From Bacteroidales bacterium (lineage in GTDB: Bacteria > Bacteroidota > Bacteroidia > Bacteroidales > UBA932), in NCBI GenBank assembly GCA_028700975.1, contig JAQVRQ010000009.1, positions 7,529-44,154 on the forward strand: DNA of 36,626 nt, written 5' to 3'. Below, piece by piece: positions 23,706 through 31,324 of this stretch. Each line of letters opens with the position of its first letter. Position 1 is the stretch's first letter. Below the pieces are notes generated by a model. It saw nothing but the letters and a program-made list of their open reading frames with translations, had not been told where the DNA came from and did no database searches. A program made the position numbers and the translations under genes.

Positions 23706-24311
23706 ATGGACGACATAAACTCCTCAGATTCATATAAAACGATTTCACAGCCCTCCACAGGTATCTACAAAGAACTTGGAAGCAAATTCCTCTCATTTGC
23801 ATATCCTGTATCAAGCGAAGAGGAGATAAAAGTAATAATTACAACTTTAAAAAAAGAGTACCACGATGCAAGGCACCATTGCTACGCATACAGGATTGGA
23901 CCGGAAGGAGACTTATGGCGAGCAAATGATGATGGAGAACCATCTTCCTCTGCGGGTAAACCAATATTAGGGCAGTTGCTCTCATATCAATTAAGTGACA
24001 TTCTGGTTGTAGTAGTCAGATATTTTGGAGGGACAAAACTTGGCGTTCCTGGTCTTATAAGAGCTTACAAAAGTGCTACAGCTGACTCAATTGAAAATGC
24101 TAATATTGTTGAAAAAATTGCGACAAGGTTAGTTAATTTTTCGTATGACTATCTGCAAATGAATGATGTTATGAAGATTATTCGTGATTTTTCAGCGGAG
24201 TTAACAGAACAGGAGTTTGATAATATATGTAAAATTTCAGTTAGAGTCAGAAGAGGAGAATATGAGAAATTTTGTAATACTCTTGAACCTTTAGTAATAA
24301 ATTTTGATTAG
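23706..24311 (+). CDS. YigZ/IMPACT family protein
   Basis: 201 residues. The UPF0029 N-terminal IMPACT domain (about 15-125) has all hallmarks: ARHHCYAYRIG, NDDGEPSSSAGKPIL and VVVVRYFGGTKLGVPGLIRAY. The DUF1949-type C-terminal domain (about 135-200) is a ferredoxin-like fold. Eukaryotic IMPACT regulates the Gcn2 kinase; the bacterial role is unclear, with links to translation or to nucleic acid. No signal peptide, so cytoplasmic. It precedes pyrB by 20 bp, probably in one transcript with pyrBI. Function beyond family remains uncertain. Confidence 0.92.
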   Translation: MDDINSSDSYKTISQPSTGIYKELGSKFLSFAYPVSSEEEIKVIITTLKKEYHDARHHCYAYRIGPEGDLWRANDDGEPSSSAGKPILGQLLSYQLSDILVVVVRYFGGTKLGVPGLIRAYKSATADSIENANIVEKIATRLVNFSYDYLQMNDVMKIIRDFSAELTEQEFDNICKISVRVRRGEYEKFCNTLEPLVINFD

Positions 24312-24331
24312 AATTATAAAAATATATTAAA

Positions 24332-25243
24332 ATGTCTAAACATCTTATCTCTATTCACGACTTCTCTAAAGAGGAGATCTTAAAAGTCTTATCCCTGGCA
24401 TCAAAATTTGAAGAGAGAAAGTCTGACCCAATCTTCAGCGATAAAGTTGTTGCCAGTCTCTTTTTTGAACCCTCAACCAGGACAAGGCTTAGCTTTGAAA
24501 CTGCGGCAAACAGACTTGGAGCCAGAATAATAGGATTTTCAGACGCAGTAAACACGAGTGTAACAAAAGGCGAAACCTTGAAGGATACAATAAAAATGGT
24601 TTCAAACTATGCTGATCTTATCATCATACGACATCCCCTAGAAGGAAGCGCAAGATATGCTTCAGAGGTCTCCTCAGTGCCGGTTATTAACGCCGGTGAT
24701 GGTGCAAATCAACACCCTTCACAAACCCTACTTGATCTATACTCAATCCTTAAAACTCAAGGAAGACTTGATAACTTAAATATAAACATCGTTGGGGACC
24801 TGAAATATGGAAGAACTGTTCACTCTCTGATGCAAGCTATGAGCCATTTTAAACCACACTTCAGGTTTACCGCTCCAAAAGAGTTAAGAATGCCTGAAGA
24901 GTATAAGGAGCAACTTAAGATTAATGGAATTCCTTTTGATGAGAGCGAAAGGCTTGAAGATGGAATTGAAAATATGGACATAGTATATATGACTAGGGTA
25001 CAAAGGGAGAGATTCACAGATGCGATAGAGTATGAGAGAGTTAAAAATGTATATAGTCTTAAAAATGAGATGCTGGATTTTGCCAAACCAAATATGAAGA
25101 TACTTCACCCTCTACCTAGAATTAATGAGATTCACCAAGATGTTGATAACAGCAATCACGCATATTATTTCGAACAGGCAGGAAATGGTGTATACACAAG
25201 AATGGCAATAATCAAAATGCTACTTGATAAAATAGATATTTAA
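24332..25243 (+). CDS. pyrB: Aspartate carbamoyltransferase catalytic subunit
   Basis: 303 residues, typical length. The carbamoyl-phosphate motif [12 protein letters not shown] is at about 47-58. [30 protein letters not shown] and the aspartate-side motifs MTRVQRERF and HPLPRINEI are all present. It catalyses carbamoyl phosphate plus aspartate to N-carbamoylaspartate, the first committed step of pyrimidine synthesis. The regulatory subunit pyrI follows 11 bp downstream, so a class B type c6r6 holoenzyme is expected. Confidence 0.98.
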   Translation: MSKHLISIHDFSKEEILKVLSLASKFEERKSDPIFSDKVVASLFFEPSTRTRLSFETAANRLGARIIGFSDAVNTSVTKGETLKDTIKMVSNYADLIIIRHPLEGSARYASEVSSVPVINAGDGANQHPSQTLLDLYSILKTQGRLDNLNINIVGDLKYGRTVHSLMQAMSHFKPHFRFTAPKELRMPEEYKEQLKINGIPFDESERLEDGIENMDIVYMTRVQRERFTDAIEYERVKNVYSLKNEMLDFAKPNMKILHPLPRINEIHQDVDNSNHAYYFEQAGNGVYTRMAIIKMLLDKIDI

Positions 25244-25254
25244 AAAAATCAACT

Positions 25255-25728
25255 ATGTCACCAATGGAAAAACATCTTAAGGTAAGTGCAATCAAGGATG
25301 GAACAGTCTTGGATCATATCCCTGCAAATCAATTATTTAAAGTTATAGACATTTTAGGGCTTAGCAAAATAACTAATCAAATCACTTTTGGAACAAATTT
25401 AGATAGCAAATTGCTTGGTAAAAAGGCAATAATAAAAATTGCGGATAAATTTTTTGAAGATAATGACATTAACAGAATTGCCCTTATCGCTCCACAAGCA
25501 AAAATTAATATAATTCACGACTTTCAGGTCGTTGAAAAAAAGGTGCTTTCTGTTCCCTCAACAATAAAGGGTATTGCTAAGTGTATGAATCCTGCTTGTA
25601 TTACAAATCATCAGGATGTCGAAACCTCATTTGCTACTATATCAGACTCACCAGAACTCAAGTTACTTTGTAAATATTGCGAAAAGGTAACTGACGAGAA
25701 AAACTTAAAAATTATTAGCAATAATTAA
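25255..25728 (+). CDS. pyrI: Aspartate carbamoyltransferase regulatory subunit
   Basis: 157 residues. The N-terminal allosteric domain (about 8-100) includes LKVSAIKDGTVLDHIPANQ, the effector-binding region, and a KKAIIKIADKFF block. The C-terminal zinc domain has four cysteines in CMNPAC and CKYC (C110, C115, C139, C142), the full zinc site that contacts PyrB. It gives CTP feedback inhibition and ATP activation of ATCase. The ORF-track ATG gives MSPMEKHLKV, and the second ATG (M4) is an alternative. No terminator hairpin is visible after the gene, only 106 bp of AT-rich sequence holding the serC promoter. Confidence 0.97.
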   Translation: MSPMEKHLKVSAIKDGTVLDHIPANQLFKVIDILGLSKITNQITFGTNLDSKLLGKKAIIKIADKFFEDNDINRIALIAPQAKINIIHDFQVVEKKVLSVPSTIKGIAKCMNPACITNHQDVETSFATISDSPELKLLCKYCEKVTDEKNLKIISNN

Positions 25729-25767
25729 CTCAAACCTAACAATTACTCAATTTTTGGCCACTTATTA

Positions 25768-25798
25768 TTTGGGATTCGTATTTTTTGATTTACCTTTG
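25768..25798 (+). promoter_or_regulatory. Bacteroidota promoter of the serC-serA-DUF1015 run
   Basis: TTTG at 25768-25771, then 19 nt, then TACCTTTG at 25791-25798: both boxes fit the sigma-ABfr consensus exactly. Transcription would start near 25803, giving a leader of about 32 nt before the ATG at 25835. This is the best promoter match in the window. Confidence 0.8.
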
Positions 25799-25834
25799 AA
25801 GCAAGAATACCATAATTATTAAAAACATATTATA

Positions 25835-26908
25835 ATGAAAGTTGCTCATAATTTTAACGCAGGGCCGTGCGTTCTGCCGAGGCCTGCAGTTCAGGCCGCT
25901 ATTGACTCCCTTAATGACTTCAAAGGAACAGGTATGTCTGTTATTGAAGTTTCTCACAGATCTAAGGAGTGGGAAGCTGTAATGGAGGAGTGTCGCTCAT
26001 TATGGAAAGAGTTGCTGGAGATCCCGGAGGGTTACCACGTATTATTCCTCGGTGGCGGAGCAAGTATGCAATTCCTATACGTAGCAATGAATTTACTCGA
26101 AAACAAAGCCGGGTATCTTGAAACTGGTGTATGGGCAAAAAAGGCTCTCAAAGAGGCTAAAGGTTTTGGTAATGCGTTTGCGGTAGCTTCATCTGCCGAT
26201 AAAAATTTTAGTTACATTCCAAAAGGATATGACCTTTCAGCAGATCTTGATTACTTTCATATTACAACAAATAATACTATTTACGGAACTGAGATAAAAG
26301 AGGATATGGACTGCCCTGTTAATCTCGTTGCAGATATGTCTTCTGATATTATGAGTCGCCCGGTAGATGTTAGCAAATATGCTCTTATTTATGGGGGCGC
26401 ACAGAAAAATGTTGGTCCTGCAGGTGTAACATTTGTAATCGTAAGAGAGGATATTCTTGGCAAAGTAAGTCGCTTCTTACCTACAATGCTTGATTACAGA
26501 ACTCATATTAAAGAGAGCTCTATGTTTAACACTCCGCCGGTATTTTCAATTTTCGTAATGACTGAGACACTCAAATGGGTTAAAGCAAATGGTGGTCTTA
26601 AGGCTATGAAAGTTCATAATGAAGAGAAAGCTGCCCTTTTATACAATGAAATTGATCGCAACAAAATGTTTGCAGGAACAGCAGCCATTGAAGATCGCTC
26701 CTTAATGAACATCTGCTTTGTTATGTCAGATGAGTACAAGGATAAAGAGGAGTCTTTTATGGCTTTTGCCAAAGAGAGGGGAATGGTTGGTATTAAAGGG
26801 CACCGTTCCGTTGGTGGTTTCCGTGCTTCCACATACAATGCCTGCCCTGTAGAGAGCATTAAGGCATTAGTAGAGTGTATGCAAGAATTCGAAAAGCTTA
26901 ACGCTTAA
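25835..26908 (+). CDS. serC: Phosphoserine aminotransferase
   Basis: 357 residues, typical length for Ser[30 protein letters not shown] and the PLP-lysine motif [13 protein letters not shown] (Lys near residue 191) are present, with [11 protein letters not shown] near the C-terminus binding phosphate. It converts 3-phosphohydroxypyruvate and glutamate to phosphoserine and 2-oxoglutarate, and the same enzyme can serve pyridoxal phosphate synthesis. It is the first gene after the best promoter in the window, with serA 23 bp downstream, so the pathway order is reversed relative to the reaction order. Confidence 0.97.
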   Translation: MKVAHNFNAGPCVLPRPAVQAAIDSLNDFKGTGMSVIEVSHRSKEWEAVMEECRSLWKELLEIPEGYHVLFLGGGASMQFLYVAMNLLENKAGYLETGVWAKKALKEAKGFGNAFAVASSADKNFSYIPKGYDLSADLDYFHITTNNTIYGTEIKEDMDCPVNLVADMSSDIMSRPVDVSKYALIYGGAQKNVGPAGVTFVIVREDILGKVSRFLPTMLDYRTHIKESSMFNTPPVFSIFVMTETLKWVKANGGLKAMKVHNEEKAALLYNEIDRNKMFAGTAAIEDRSLMNICFVMSDEYKDKEESFMAFAKERGMVGIKGHRSVGGFRASTYNACPVESIKALVECMQEFEKLNA

Positions 26909-26931
26909 TTATTTAATTAAAAGCTAGTATT

Positions 26932-27852
26932 ATGAAAGTACTTGTAGCAACTGAAAAACCTTTCGCAAAGGCGGCGGTCGAAGGAATAAGAGATATTGTA
27001 GAAAATGCTGGTCATAAACTTGCCCTTCTTGAAAAATATTCAGACAAGCAAGAGTTATTAGATGCAGTTGCAGATTCAGATGCATTAATCGTTCGTTCAG
27101 ATAAAGTTACTGCCGAGGTGGTAGAAGCAGCAAAGAATTTAAAAATTGTTGTTAGAGCTGGTGCCGGATACGACAATCTTGATCTTGTAGCCTGCTCCTC
27201 CAAGGGCATTGTTGCGATGAATACCCCGGGACAAAACTCTAATGCTGTTGCAGAACTTGCAATTGGAATGATGATATATATATCTCGTAACTCATTTACA
27301 CCAGGAACAGGAGGAGAATTAAAGGGAAAAACAATTGGGATTCACGCATACGGAAATGTTGGCCGAATTGTAGCGGAACTTGCCAAAGGATTCGGAATGA
27401 ATGTAATTGCATTTGATCCGTTTGTAGATCCTGAGAAGATAAAAGCGGATGGTGTTAAGCCGGTAAAAACTCTTGAAGAACTTTATGAGAATTCTAATTT
27501 TCTCTCTCTTCATATACCTGCAACAGCAGAGACTAAAAAATCTGTTGGGACTTTGCTAATGTCCAAAATGCCTAAAGGAGCTTGTCTGGTTAACACTGCA
27601 AGAAAAGAGGTTATTAATGAAGAGGAGCTTGTAACTGTTCTAGAGCAGAGACCGGATCTTAAATACGTAACCGATATTGCAGCAGATAATCAAACTCTTC
27701 TCAATGAAAAATTTGCTGGCAGAGTATTTGCCACGGCAAAAAAAATGGGAGCAGAGACAGCTGAGGCAAACATTAATGCCGGACTAGCTGCTGCAAATCA
27801 GATTATCAAATTCCTAGCCACAGGCGATAGAACATTCCAGGTTAATAAATAA
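26932..27852 (+). CDS. serA: D-3-phosphoglycerate dehydrogenase, short type without ACT domain
   Basis: 306 residues, about 100 fewer than E. coli SerA, because the C-terminal ACT/regulatory domains are missing; serine feedback of that type is therefore unlikely. The substrate segment VVRAGAGYDNLDL, the NAD-binding turn GIHAYGNVG (the first Gly of GxGxxG is Ala) and catalytic Arg in NTARKEVINE are present. Where most family members have a histidine (TPHIGGST), this protein reads TAKKMGAET, with a lysine. I recall the same replacement in the Entamoeba and Bacteroides enzymes. It oxidises 3-phosphoglycerate with NAD+. It is followed by the DUF1015 gene after 21 bp. Confidence 0.92.
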   Translation: MKVLVATEKPFAKAAVEGIRDIVENAGHKLALLEKYSDKQELLDAVADSDALIVRSDKVTAEVVEAAKNLKIVVRAGAGYDNLDLVACSSKGIVAMNTPGQNSNAVAELAIGMMIYISRNSFTPGTGGELKGKTIGIHAYGNVGRIVAELAKGFGMNVIAFDPFVDPEKIKADGVKPVKTLEELYENSNFLSLHIPATAETKKSVGTLLMSKMPKGACLVNTARKEVINEEELVTVLEQRPDLKYVTDIAADNQTLLNEKFAGRVFATAKKMGAETAEANINAGLAAANQIIKFLATGDRTFQVNK

Positions 27853-27873
27853 TAATATAATTTTTCTATATAA

Positions 27874-29118
27874 ATGGTAAAAGTTAAACCTTTTGCAGCC
27901 GTTAGACCTCCTAAAGAACTAGTTAAAGAGGTAGCAGCTCGCCCATACGATGTATTAAATTCTATAGAGGCCAAACAAGAAGCGGGAGAAAAGTCACTTC
28001 TCCACATTACAAAGCCGGAAATAGATTTTGATCCAATTATTGACGAACACACTCAAGAGGCTTATAACAAAGCCGTGGAAAACTTCAAACTTTGGCAAGA
28101 GAGAGGATGGCTTGTGCAAGATAAGAAAGAGATGTACTATGTTTACGCACAAACAATGGATGGAAGGACTCAGTACGGATTAGTTGTTGGTGCCAATGTA
28201 GAAGATTATCTCACTGGGAAGATTAAAAAACACGAACTTACCAGAAAGGATAAGGAAGAGGATAGAATGATTCACGTACGTATTCAGGATGCAAATATTG
28301 AACCCGTTTTCTTTGCGTACCCGGATAACAATGAGATTAATGCTATTGTTGACAGCGTTGTAAAGAGCAAACCTGCAGATTATGACTTTGTTGCTGAAGA
28401 TGGGTTTGGACATCACTTCTGGACAATTGAAGATGATATCACAAACAATAAAATCACTGAGATTTTCTCTACAATCCCAGCATTTTATGTTGCTGACGGA
28501 CATCACAGAACAGCTGCAGCAGCACTAGTTGGTGAGGAAAAGAGGAGTAAAAATCCTAATCACACCGGTGAAGAAGAGTACAACTTTTTTATGGCAGTTG
28601 TATTTCCTGAAAGTCATTTAAAGATTATTGATTACAATCGAGTAGTTAAAGATCTGAATGGAATGACTAATGATGAATTCATTGAAAAACTTACAGAGGA
28701 TTTTATAGTAGAGGATAAGGGTACAACAATTTACGCCCCTTCCGGACTTCATAATTTTTCAATGTTCATTAATAAAAAGTGGTATTCGCTTACTGCCCGC
28801 GATGGAAGGTATGACGACAACGATCCTATTGGTGTTCTTGATGTTACAGTCCTTTCAAACCTTGTATTTGATAAACTCCTAGATATTAAAGACCTCAGAA
28901 CATCAAAAAGAATTGATTTTGTTGGTGGAATAAGAGGTCTTGCTGAACTTAGCAGAAGAGTAGATTCAGGAGAGATGGCTGCTGCATTTGCTCTATATCC
29001 TGTCTCTATGAGGCAGCTTATTGATATTGCAGATACCAACAATATTATGCCTCCTAAAACCACTTGGTTTGAGCCTAAACTAAGGAGTGGTCTGGCAATA
29101 CATAAACTCAGCAAATAA
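27874..29118 (+). CDS. DUF1015 family protein, candidate serine-pathway enzyme
   Basis: 414 residues, no signal peptide, so cytoplasmic. DUF1015 covers nearly the whole length. Conserved blocks visible here are FAAVRPPKEL and RPYDVLNS at the start, the HELTRKDKEEDR segment (about 120-131), and VADGHHRTAAA (DGHHR at 208-212). The last resembles the ParB-like motif of the archaeal free serine kinase SerK. The gene is the third of serC-serA-DUF1015, 21 bp after serA, and no serB is in the window. A role in the final phosphoserine-to-serine step, or another step linked to serine, is a reasonable inference but unproven here. A strong terminator follows. Confidence 0.85.
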   Translation: MVKVKPFAAVRPPKELVKEVAARPYDVLNSIEAKQEAGEKSLLHITKPEIDFDPIIDEHTQEAYNKAVENFKLWQERGWLVQDKKEMYYVYAQTMDGRTQYGLVVGANVEDYLTGKIKKHELTRKDKEEDRMIHVRIQDANIEPVFFAYPDNNEINAIVDSVVKSKPADYDFVAEDGFGHHFWTIEDDITNNKITEIFSTIPAFYVADGHHRTAAAALVGEEKRSKNPNHTGEEEYNFFMAVVFPESHLKIIDYNRVVKDLNGMTNDEFIEKLTEDFIVEDKGTTIYAPSGLHNFSMFINKKWYSLTARDGRYDDNDPIGVLDVTVLSNLVFDKLLDIKDLRTSKRIDFVGGIRGLAELSRRVDSGEMAAAFALYPVSMRQLIDIADTNNIMPPKTTWFEPKLRSGLAIHKLSK

Positions 29119-29139
29119 CATTACAGCTTTATACTACAG

Positions 29140-29168
29140 AAACGGCCGGAAATTCCGGCCGTTTTTTT
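29140..29168 (+). terminator. Intrinsic terminator of the serC-serA-DUF1015 run
   Basis: AAACGGCCGG (29140-29149) and CCGGCCGTTT (29155-29164) pair perfectly around a 5-nt loop, followed by a run of T to 29168. The stem is very GC-rich for this genome, and it lies 22 nt after the DUF1015 stop. Confidence 0.95.
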
Positions 29169-29274
29169 GAATAATTGGAGTCTTAAAAAATACTCTATCT
29201 CCTTGTTCTTAACTTCTTTAATCATAGTGGAGACATAGGTAGACCCTATTATTAAGTAAATCAATCAACAAAAA
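29169..29274. other. Intergenic stretch, nothing firm
   Basis: This is the first part of the 332-bp gap between DUF1015 and the RNA-binding protein gene. I see only a small ATAGG-TAGAC-CCTAT hairpin at 29235-29249 and no ORF, repeat or RNA gene. The rest of the gap holds the promoter and leader listed next. Confidence 0.4.
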
Positions 29275-29305
29275 GTTGGAAATCTAAAAATAAGGATTAC
29301 CTTTG
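29275..29305 (+). promoter_or_regulatory. Bacteroidota promoter of the RNA-binding protein gene
   Basis: GTTG at 29275-29278 and TACCTTTG at 29298-29305, 19 nt apart. The -7 box is exact and has the same TACCTTTG sequence as the serC promoter. Initiation near 29310 implies an unusually long leader of about 140 nt. Confidence 0.7.
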
Positions 29306-29309
29306 TCGC

Positions 29310-29419
29310 TGATGGAGCCTTTAGTTCTTTTGACAGATATTCAAAACATCTCACTTTAATCGTAGGAAATTTCGTTAAGTAGACTTTTGCGTAATGTATA
29401 TATTCAGGTGACTCCATCA
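29310..29419 (+). promoter_or_regulatory. Candidate structured 5' leader of the RNA-binding protein gene
   Basis: TGATGGAG (29310-29317), at the predicted transcript 5' end, is the exact reverse complement of CTCCATCA (29412-29419), with CCT/AGG extending the pairing inward after a 3-nt bulge. The closed domain of about 110 nt ends 31 nt before the ATG, and the remaining stretch is T-rich. An inner hairpin around TTAATCG and CGTTAA (29357-29379 region) is possible. It may be a cis-regulatory element, perhaps for cold shock or autoregulation, or a small RNA. No known RNA family is recognised. Confidence 0.45.
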
Positions 29420-29450
29420 ATTAATTTTTTATTTATTTTTAGTTTATTTA

Positions 29451-29801
29451 ATGAACATTTTCATTTCTAATCTGAGCTGGGCTATCAAAGATGGCGACCT
29501 CAGAGAATTGTTTGCCGAGTACGGCGAAATCTCATCTGCAAAAGTAATCATGGACAGAGAAACCGGTAAATCCAGAGGATTCGGTTTTGTTGAAATGCCT
29601 AATGAAGAAGAGGGTAAAAAGGCTATCGAAGAGCTTGACAAAGCTGAATACGATGGTAAAGTAATAACAGTTAACGTTGCAAAACCTCGTGAAGACAGAG
29701 GTGGCAGCAGAGGTGGCTTCGGCGGTGGAAATCGTGGTGGCGGCTTCGGTGGCGGAAATCGTGGCGGTGGATTTGACAGAGGAAGCAGAAGAAGCTACTA
29801 A
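29451..29801 (+). CDS. RRM RNA-binding protein with RGG-type glycine-rich tail
   Basis: 116 residues. One RNA recognition motif spans about 1-80: RNP2 IFISNL (3-8) and RNP1 KSRGFGFVEM (40-49), both complete with their aromatic residues. The tail is Gly, Arg and Phe-rich, with two FGGGNRGGG units, resembling eukaryotic RGG boxes and the RNA-binding Rbp proteins of Bacteroides and cyanobacteria. Such proteins bind single-stranded RNA and act as global post-transcriptional regulators in bacteria that lack Hfq. The gene is monocistronic: it has its own promoter, a long leader and its own terminator. Codon use is richer in GC than in its neighbours, consistent with strong expression. Confidence 0.95.
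   Translation: MNIFISNLSWAIKDGDLRELFAEYGEISSAKVIMDRETGKSRGFGFVEMPNEEEGKKAIEELDKAEYDGKVITVNVAKPREDRGGSRGGFGGGNRGGGFGGGNRGGGFDRGSRRSY
29715..29768 (+). repeat. Two tandem 27-nt units encoding the glycine-rich tail
   Basis: Units at 29715-29741 and 29742-29768 encode GFGGGNRGG twice. They differ at 4 of 27 positions, and all four are third codon positions, so the peptide is kept while the DNA has drifted. The array can expand or contract by slippage. Confidence 0.85.
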
Positions 29802-29825
29802 GTCATAACAAAGCTTATAAATTAT

Positions 29826-29858
29826 ACGGTGTATCAAATTTGATACACCGTTTTTTTT
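29826..29858 (+). terminator. Intrinsic terminator of the RNA-binding protein gene
   Basis: ACGGTGTATCAAA and TTTGATACACCGT form a perfect 26-bp palindrome at 29826-29851, followed by T7. The ORF-track start at 29840 for the next gene is a TTG inside this hairpin and is therefore not credible. Confidence 0.95.
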
Positions 29859-29890
29859 ATGTAAAATTGTATATAAGAATATTAGAATTT

Positions 29891-30496
29891 ATGAACAGAT
29901 ATCACTGGATGTTAATTATCTTCTTTATTGTTTTAATATGGTCTGCTATTAATCCGTATGATTATTTTACGTGGTTCGCAGAAGTAATCCCTGGAATAAT
30001 AATTCTGCTTATATTTGGATTAACATATAAAAAACATAGGTTCACAGATTTTACATATTATATTTTGTTTGCACACTGTTTACTACTTTTTGTGGGAGGT
30101 CACTATACTTATGCTAAAGTACCTCTCTTTACAACTCTGGGTGAATTATTAGATACAGGACGAAACAGTTATGATAAAATTGGCCATCTATTTCAGGGTT
30201 TTACGCCGGTTCTAGTTGTAAGAGAATTCCTAATAAGAAAAAGAATATTAAAAGATGGTATATGGAACTCAATATTTGCCATTTCAGTTGCGTTAGCATT
30301 TAGTGCATTTTATGAGATAATTGAATGGTTTGCTGCAATCTCCACATCAACAGGAGCAGAAGATTTTCTTGGAACACAAGGATATGAGTGGGATACTCAA
30401 GCAGATATGTTCTGGGCACTAATTGGAGGTTTGGCAATGCTGCTTATATTTAGAAAATACCACAATAGGTTAATTAATAGAGTTGATGTACCTTAA
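29891..30496 (+). CDS. DUF2238 (YjdF-type) inner-membrane protein
   Basis: 201 residues from the ATG at 29891. The longer ORF-track version starts with a TTG inside the upstream terminator and adds 17 residues that read through the U-tract, so I shortened it. Five or six membrane helices are predicted. KIGHLFQGFTPVLVVREFLIRK, FSAFYEIIEWFAA and WDTQADMFWALIGG are the conserved blocks of DUF2238. Function is unknown. It precedes the DUF4468-like gene by 10 bp, so the two are likely co-transcribed. No clear promoter is seen in the 32-bp gap after the terminator. Confidence 0.85.
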   Translation: MNRYHWMLIIFFIVLIWSAINPYDYFTWFAEVIPGIIILLIFGLTYKKHRFTDFTYYILFAHCLLLFVGGHYTYAKVPLFTTLGELLDTGRNSYDKIGHLFQGFTPVLVVREFLIRKRILKDGIWNSIFAISVALAFSAFYEIIEWFAAISTSTGAEDFLGTQGYEWDTQADMFWALIGGLAMLLIFRKYHNRLINRVDVP

Positions 30497-30506
30497 ATTT
30501 ACCGCT

Positions 30507-31316
30507 ATGAAAAAATTTATAATATCTATATTTTTTCTTTTCATCCTCTCACCCTTTTGGACTCTTTTTGGACAGGATGATTATATAATAACTATTGAAG
30601 ACAAAAAAATAAGTGGGATCTCAATTTCATCATATCCAAAGGCACTTGAAGAATATGTTGTAAATTTCTATAATGACAATCTTATGACAAAATCAGAAGA
30701 TTTAAAGATTAGTTATAATATTGTAAAAACTAACAGGGCAAGAGAGATTGAATATAGTAATGTCAAGAAATTTGTAGCGTCAGGTGTTGAGCACATTCCG
30801 TGGCACGCCCGTTCAATACCATTTAAAGAAGATAGGATAGTCTTTGACACAATAGTTCCTGTTTCCGATAAGTCAAAAGAGGAGCTCTACTCTTTGGCAA
30901 GAAGTTCAATTATCCTGGGAATGTCTTTAACAGCTGAGCAAATTCAAAAAACACTTATAGAGGATAAGGAGAGTGGATCAATTATGGTAAGAAAGCTAAC
31001 AGTGGGATCTGGAAGCCAGGGAAAGTTTACAAGCTACATCTATTTTGATCTTTTAATAAGGGTTAAAGATGGCAAAGCTCGTATGACTATTGGAGATATT
31101 AATCTCCATTACGCTAAAGGGCAAATCTTTAACGACGCAGTAGTTTACAACTATGACATTAAGGCAGAGGATTTCACAACAAGCTGGAGAAAAGGGAATA
31201 CAATAAAAAGTCACTACTATAAAGGTCTTCTTCTAATGTTCTACAATATTGAAGATGTACTTATAAAGAATTTTGTAGAACTCTACACAGAGGAAAATCC
31301 TTTAAGCGACTGGTAG
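30507..31316 (+). CDS. DUF4468-like secreted protein
   Basis: 269 residues from the ATG at 30507, chosen because MKKFIISIFFLFILSPFWTLFG is a clean signal peptide; the ORF-track start (TTG at 30483) overlaps the previous gene and would hide it. The middle part (about 110-200) has KSKEELYSLARSSI and IYFDLLIRVKDGKARMTIGDI, which fits the DUF4468 fold (TBP-like) found in many Bacteroidales envelope proteins. The N-terminal 90 residues are of unknown type. No catalytic motif is recognised. It ends 8 bp before the convergent lrgB stop. Confidence 0.65.
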   Translation: MKKFIISIFFLFILSPFWTLFGQDDYIITIEDKKISGISISSYPKALEEYVVNFYNDNLMTKSEDLKISYNIVKTNRAREIEYSNVKKFVASGVEHIPWHARSIPFKEDRIVFDTIVPVSDKSKEELYSLARSSIILGMSLTAEQIQKTLIEDKESGSIMVRKLTVGSGSQGKFTSYIYFDLLIRVKDGKARMTIGDINLHYAKGQIFNDAVVYNYDIKAEDFTTSWRKGNTIKSHYYKGLLLMFYNIEDVLIKNFVELYTEENPLSDW

Positions 31317-31324
31317 TATTGACC

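Noticed and set aside
25510-25540. Small ACGAC/GTCGT hairpin followed by A-run inside pyrI
   Set aside because: Only a 5-bp stem within a conserved coding region; expected by chance.
29840-29890. N-terminal 17-codon extension of the DUF2238 ORF (TTG start at 29840)
   Set aside because: The TTG lies inside the terminator hairpin and the extension translates its T-run; the ATG at 29891 begins the credible protein.
30483-30506. Upstream TTG/ATG start of the DUF4468-like ORF
   Set aside because: It overlaps the DUF2238 gene and would place eight polar residues ahead of a clean signal peptide that begins at the ATG at 30507.
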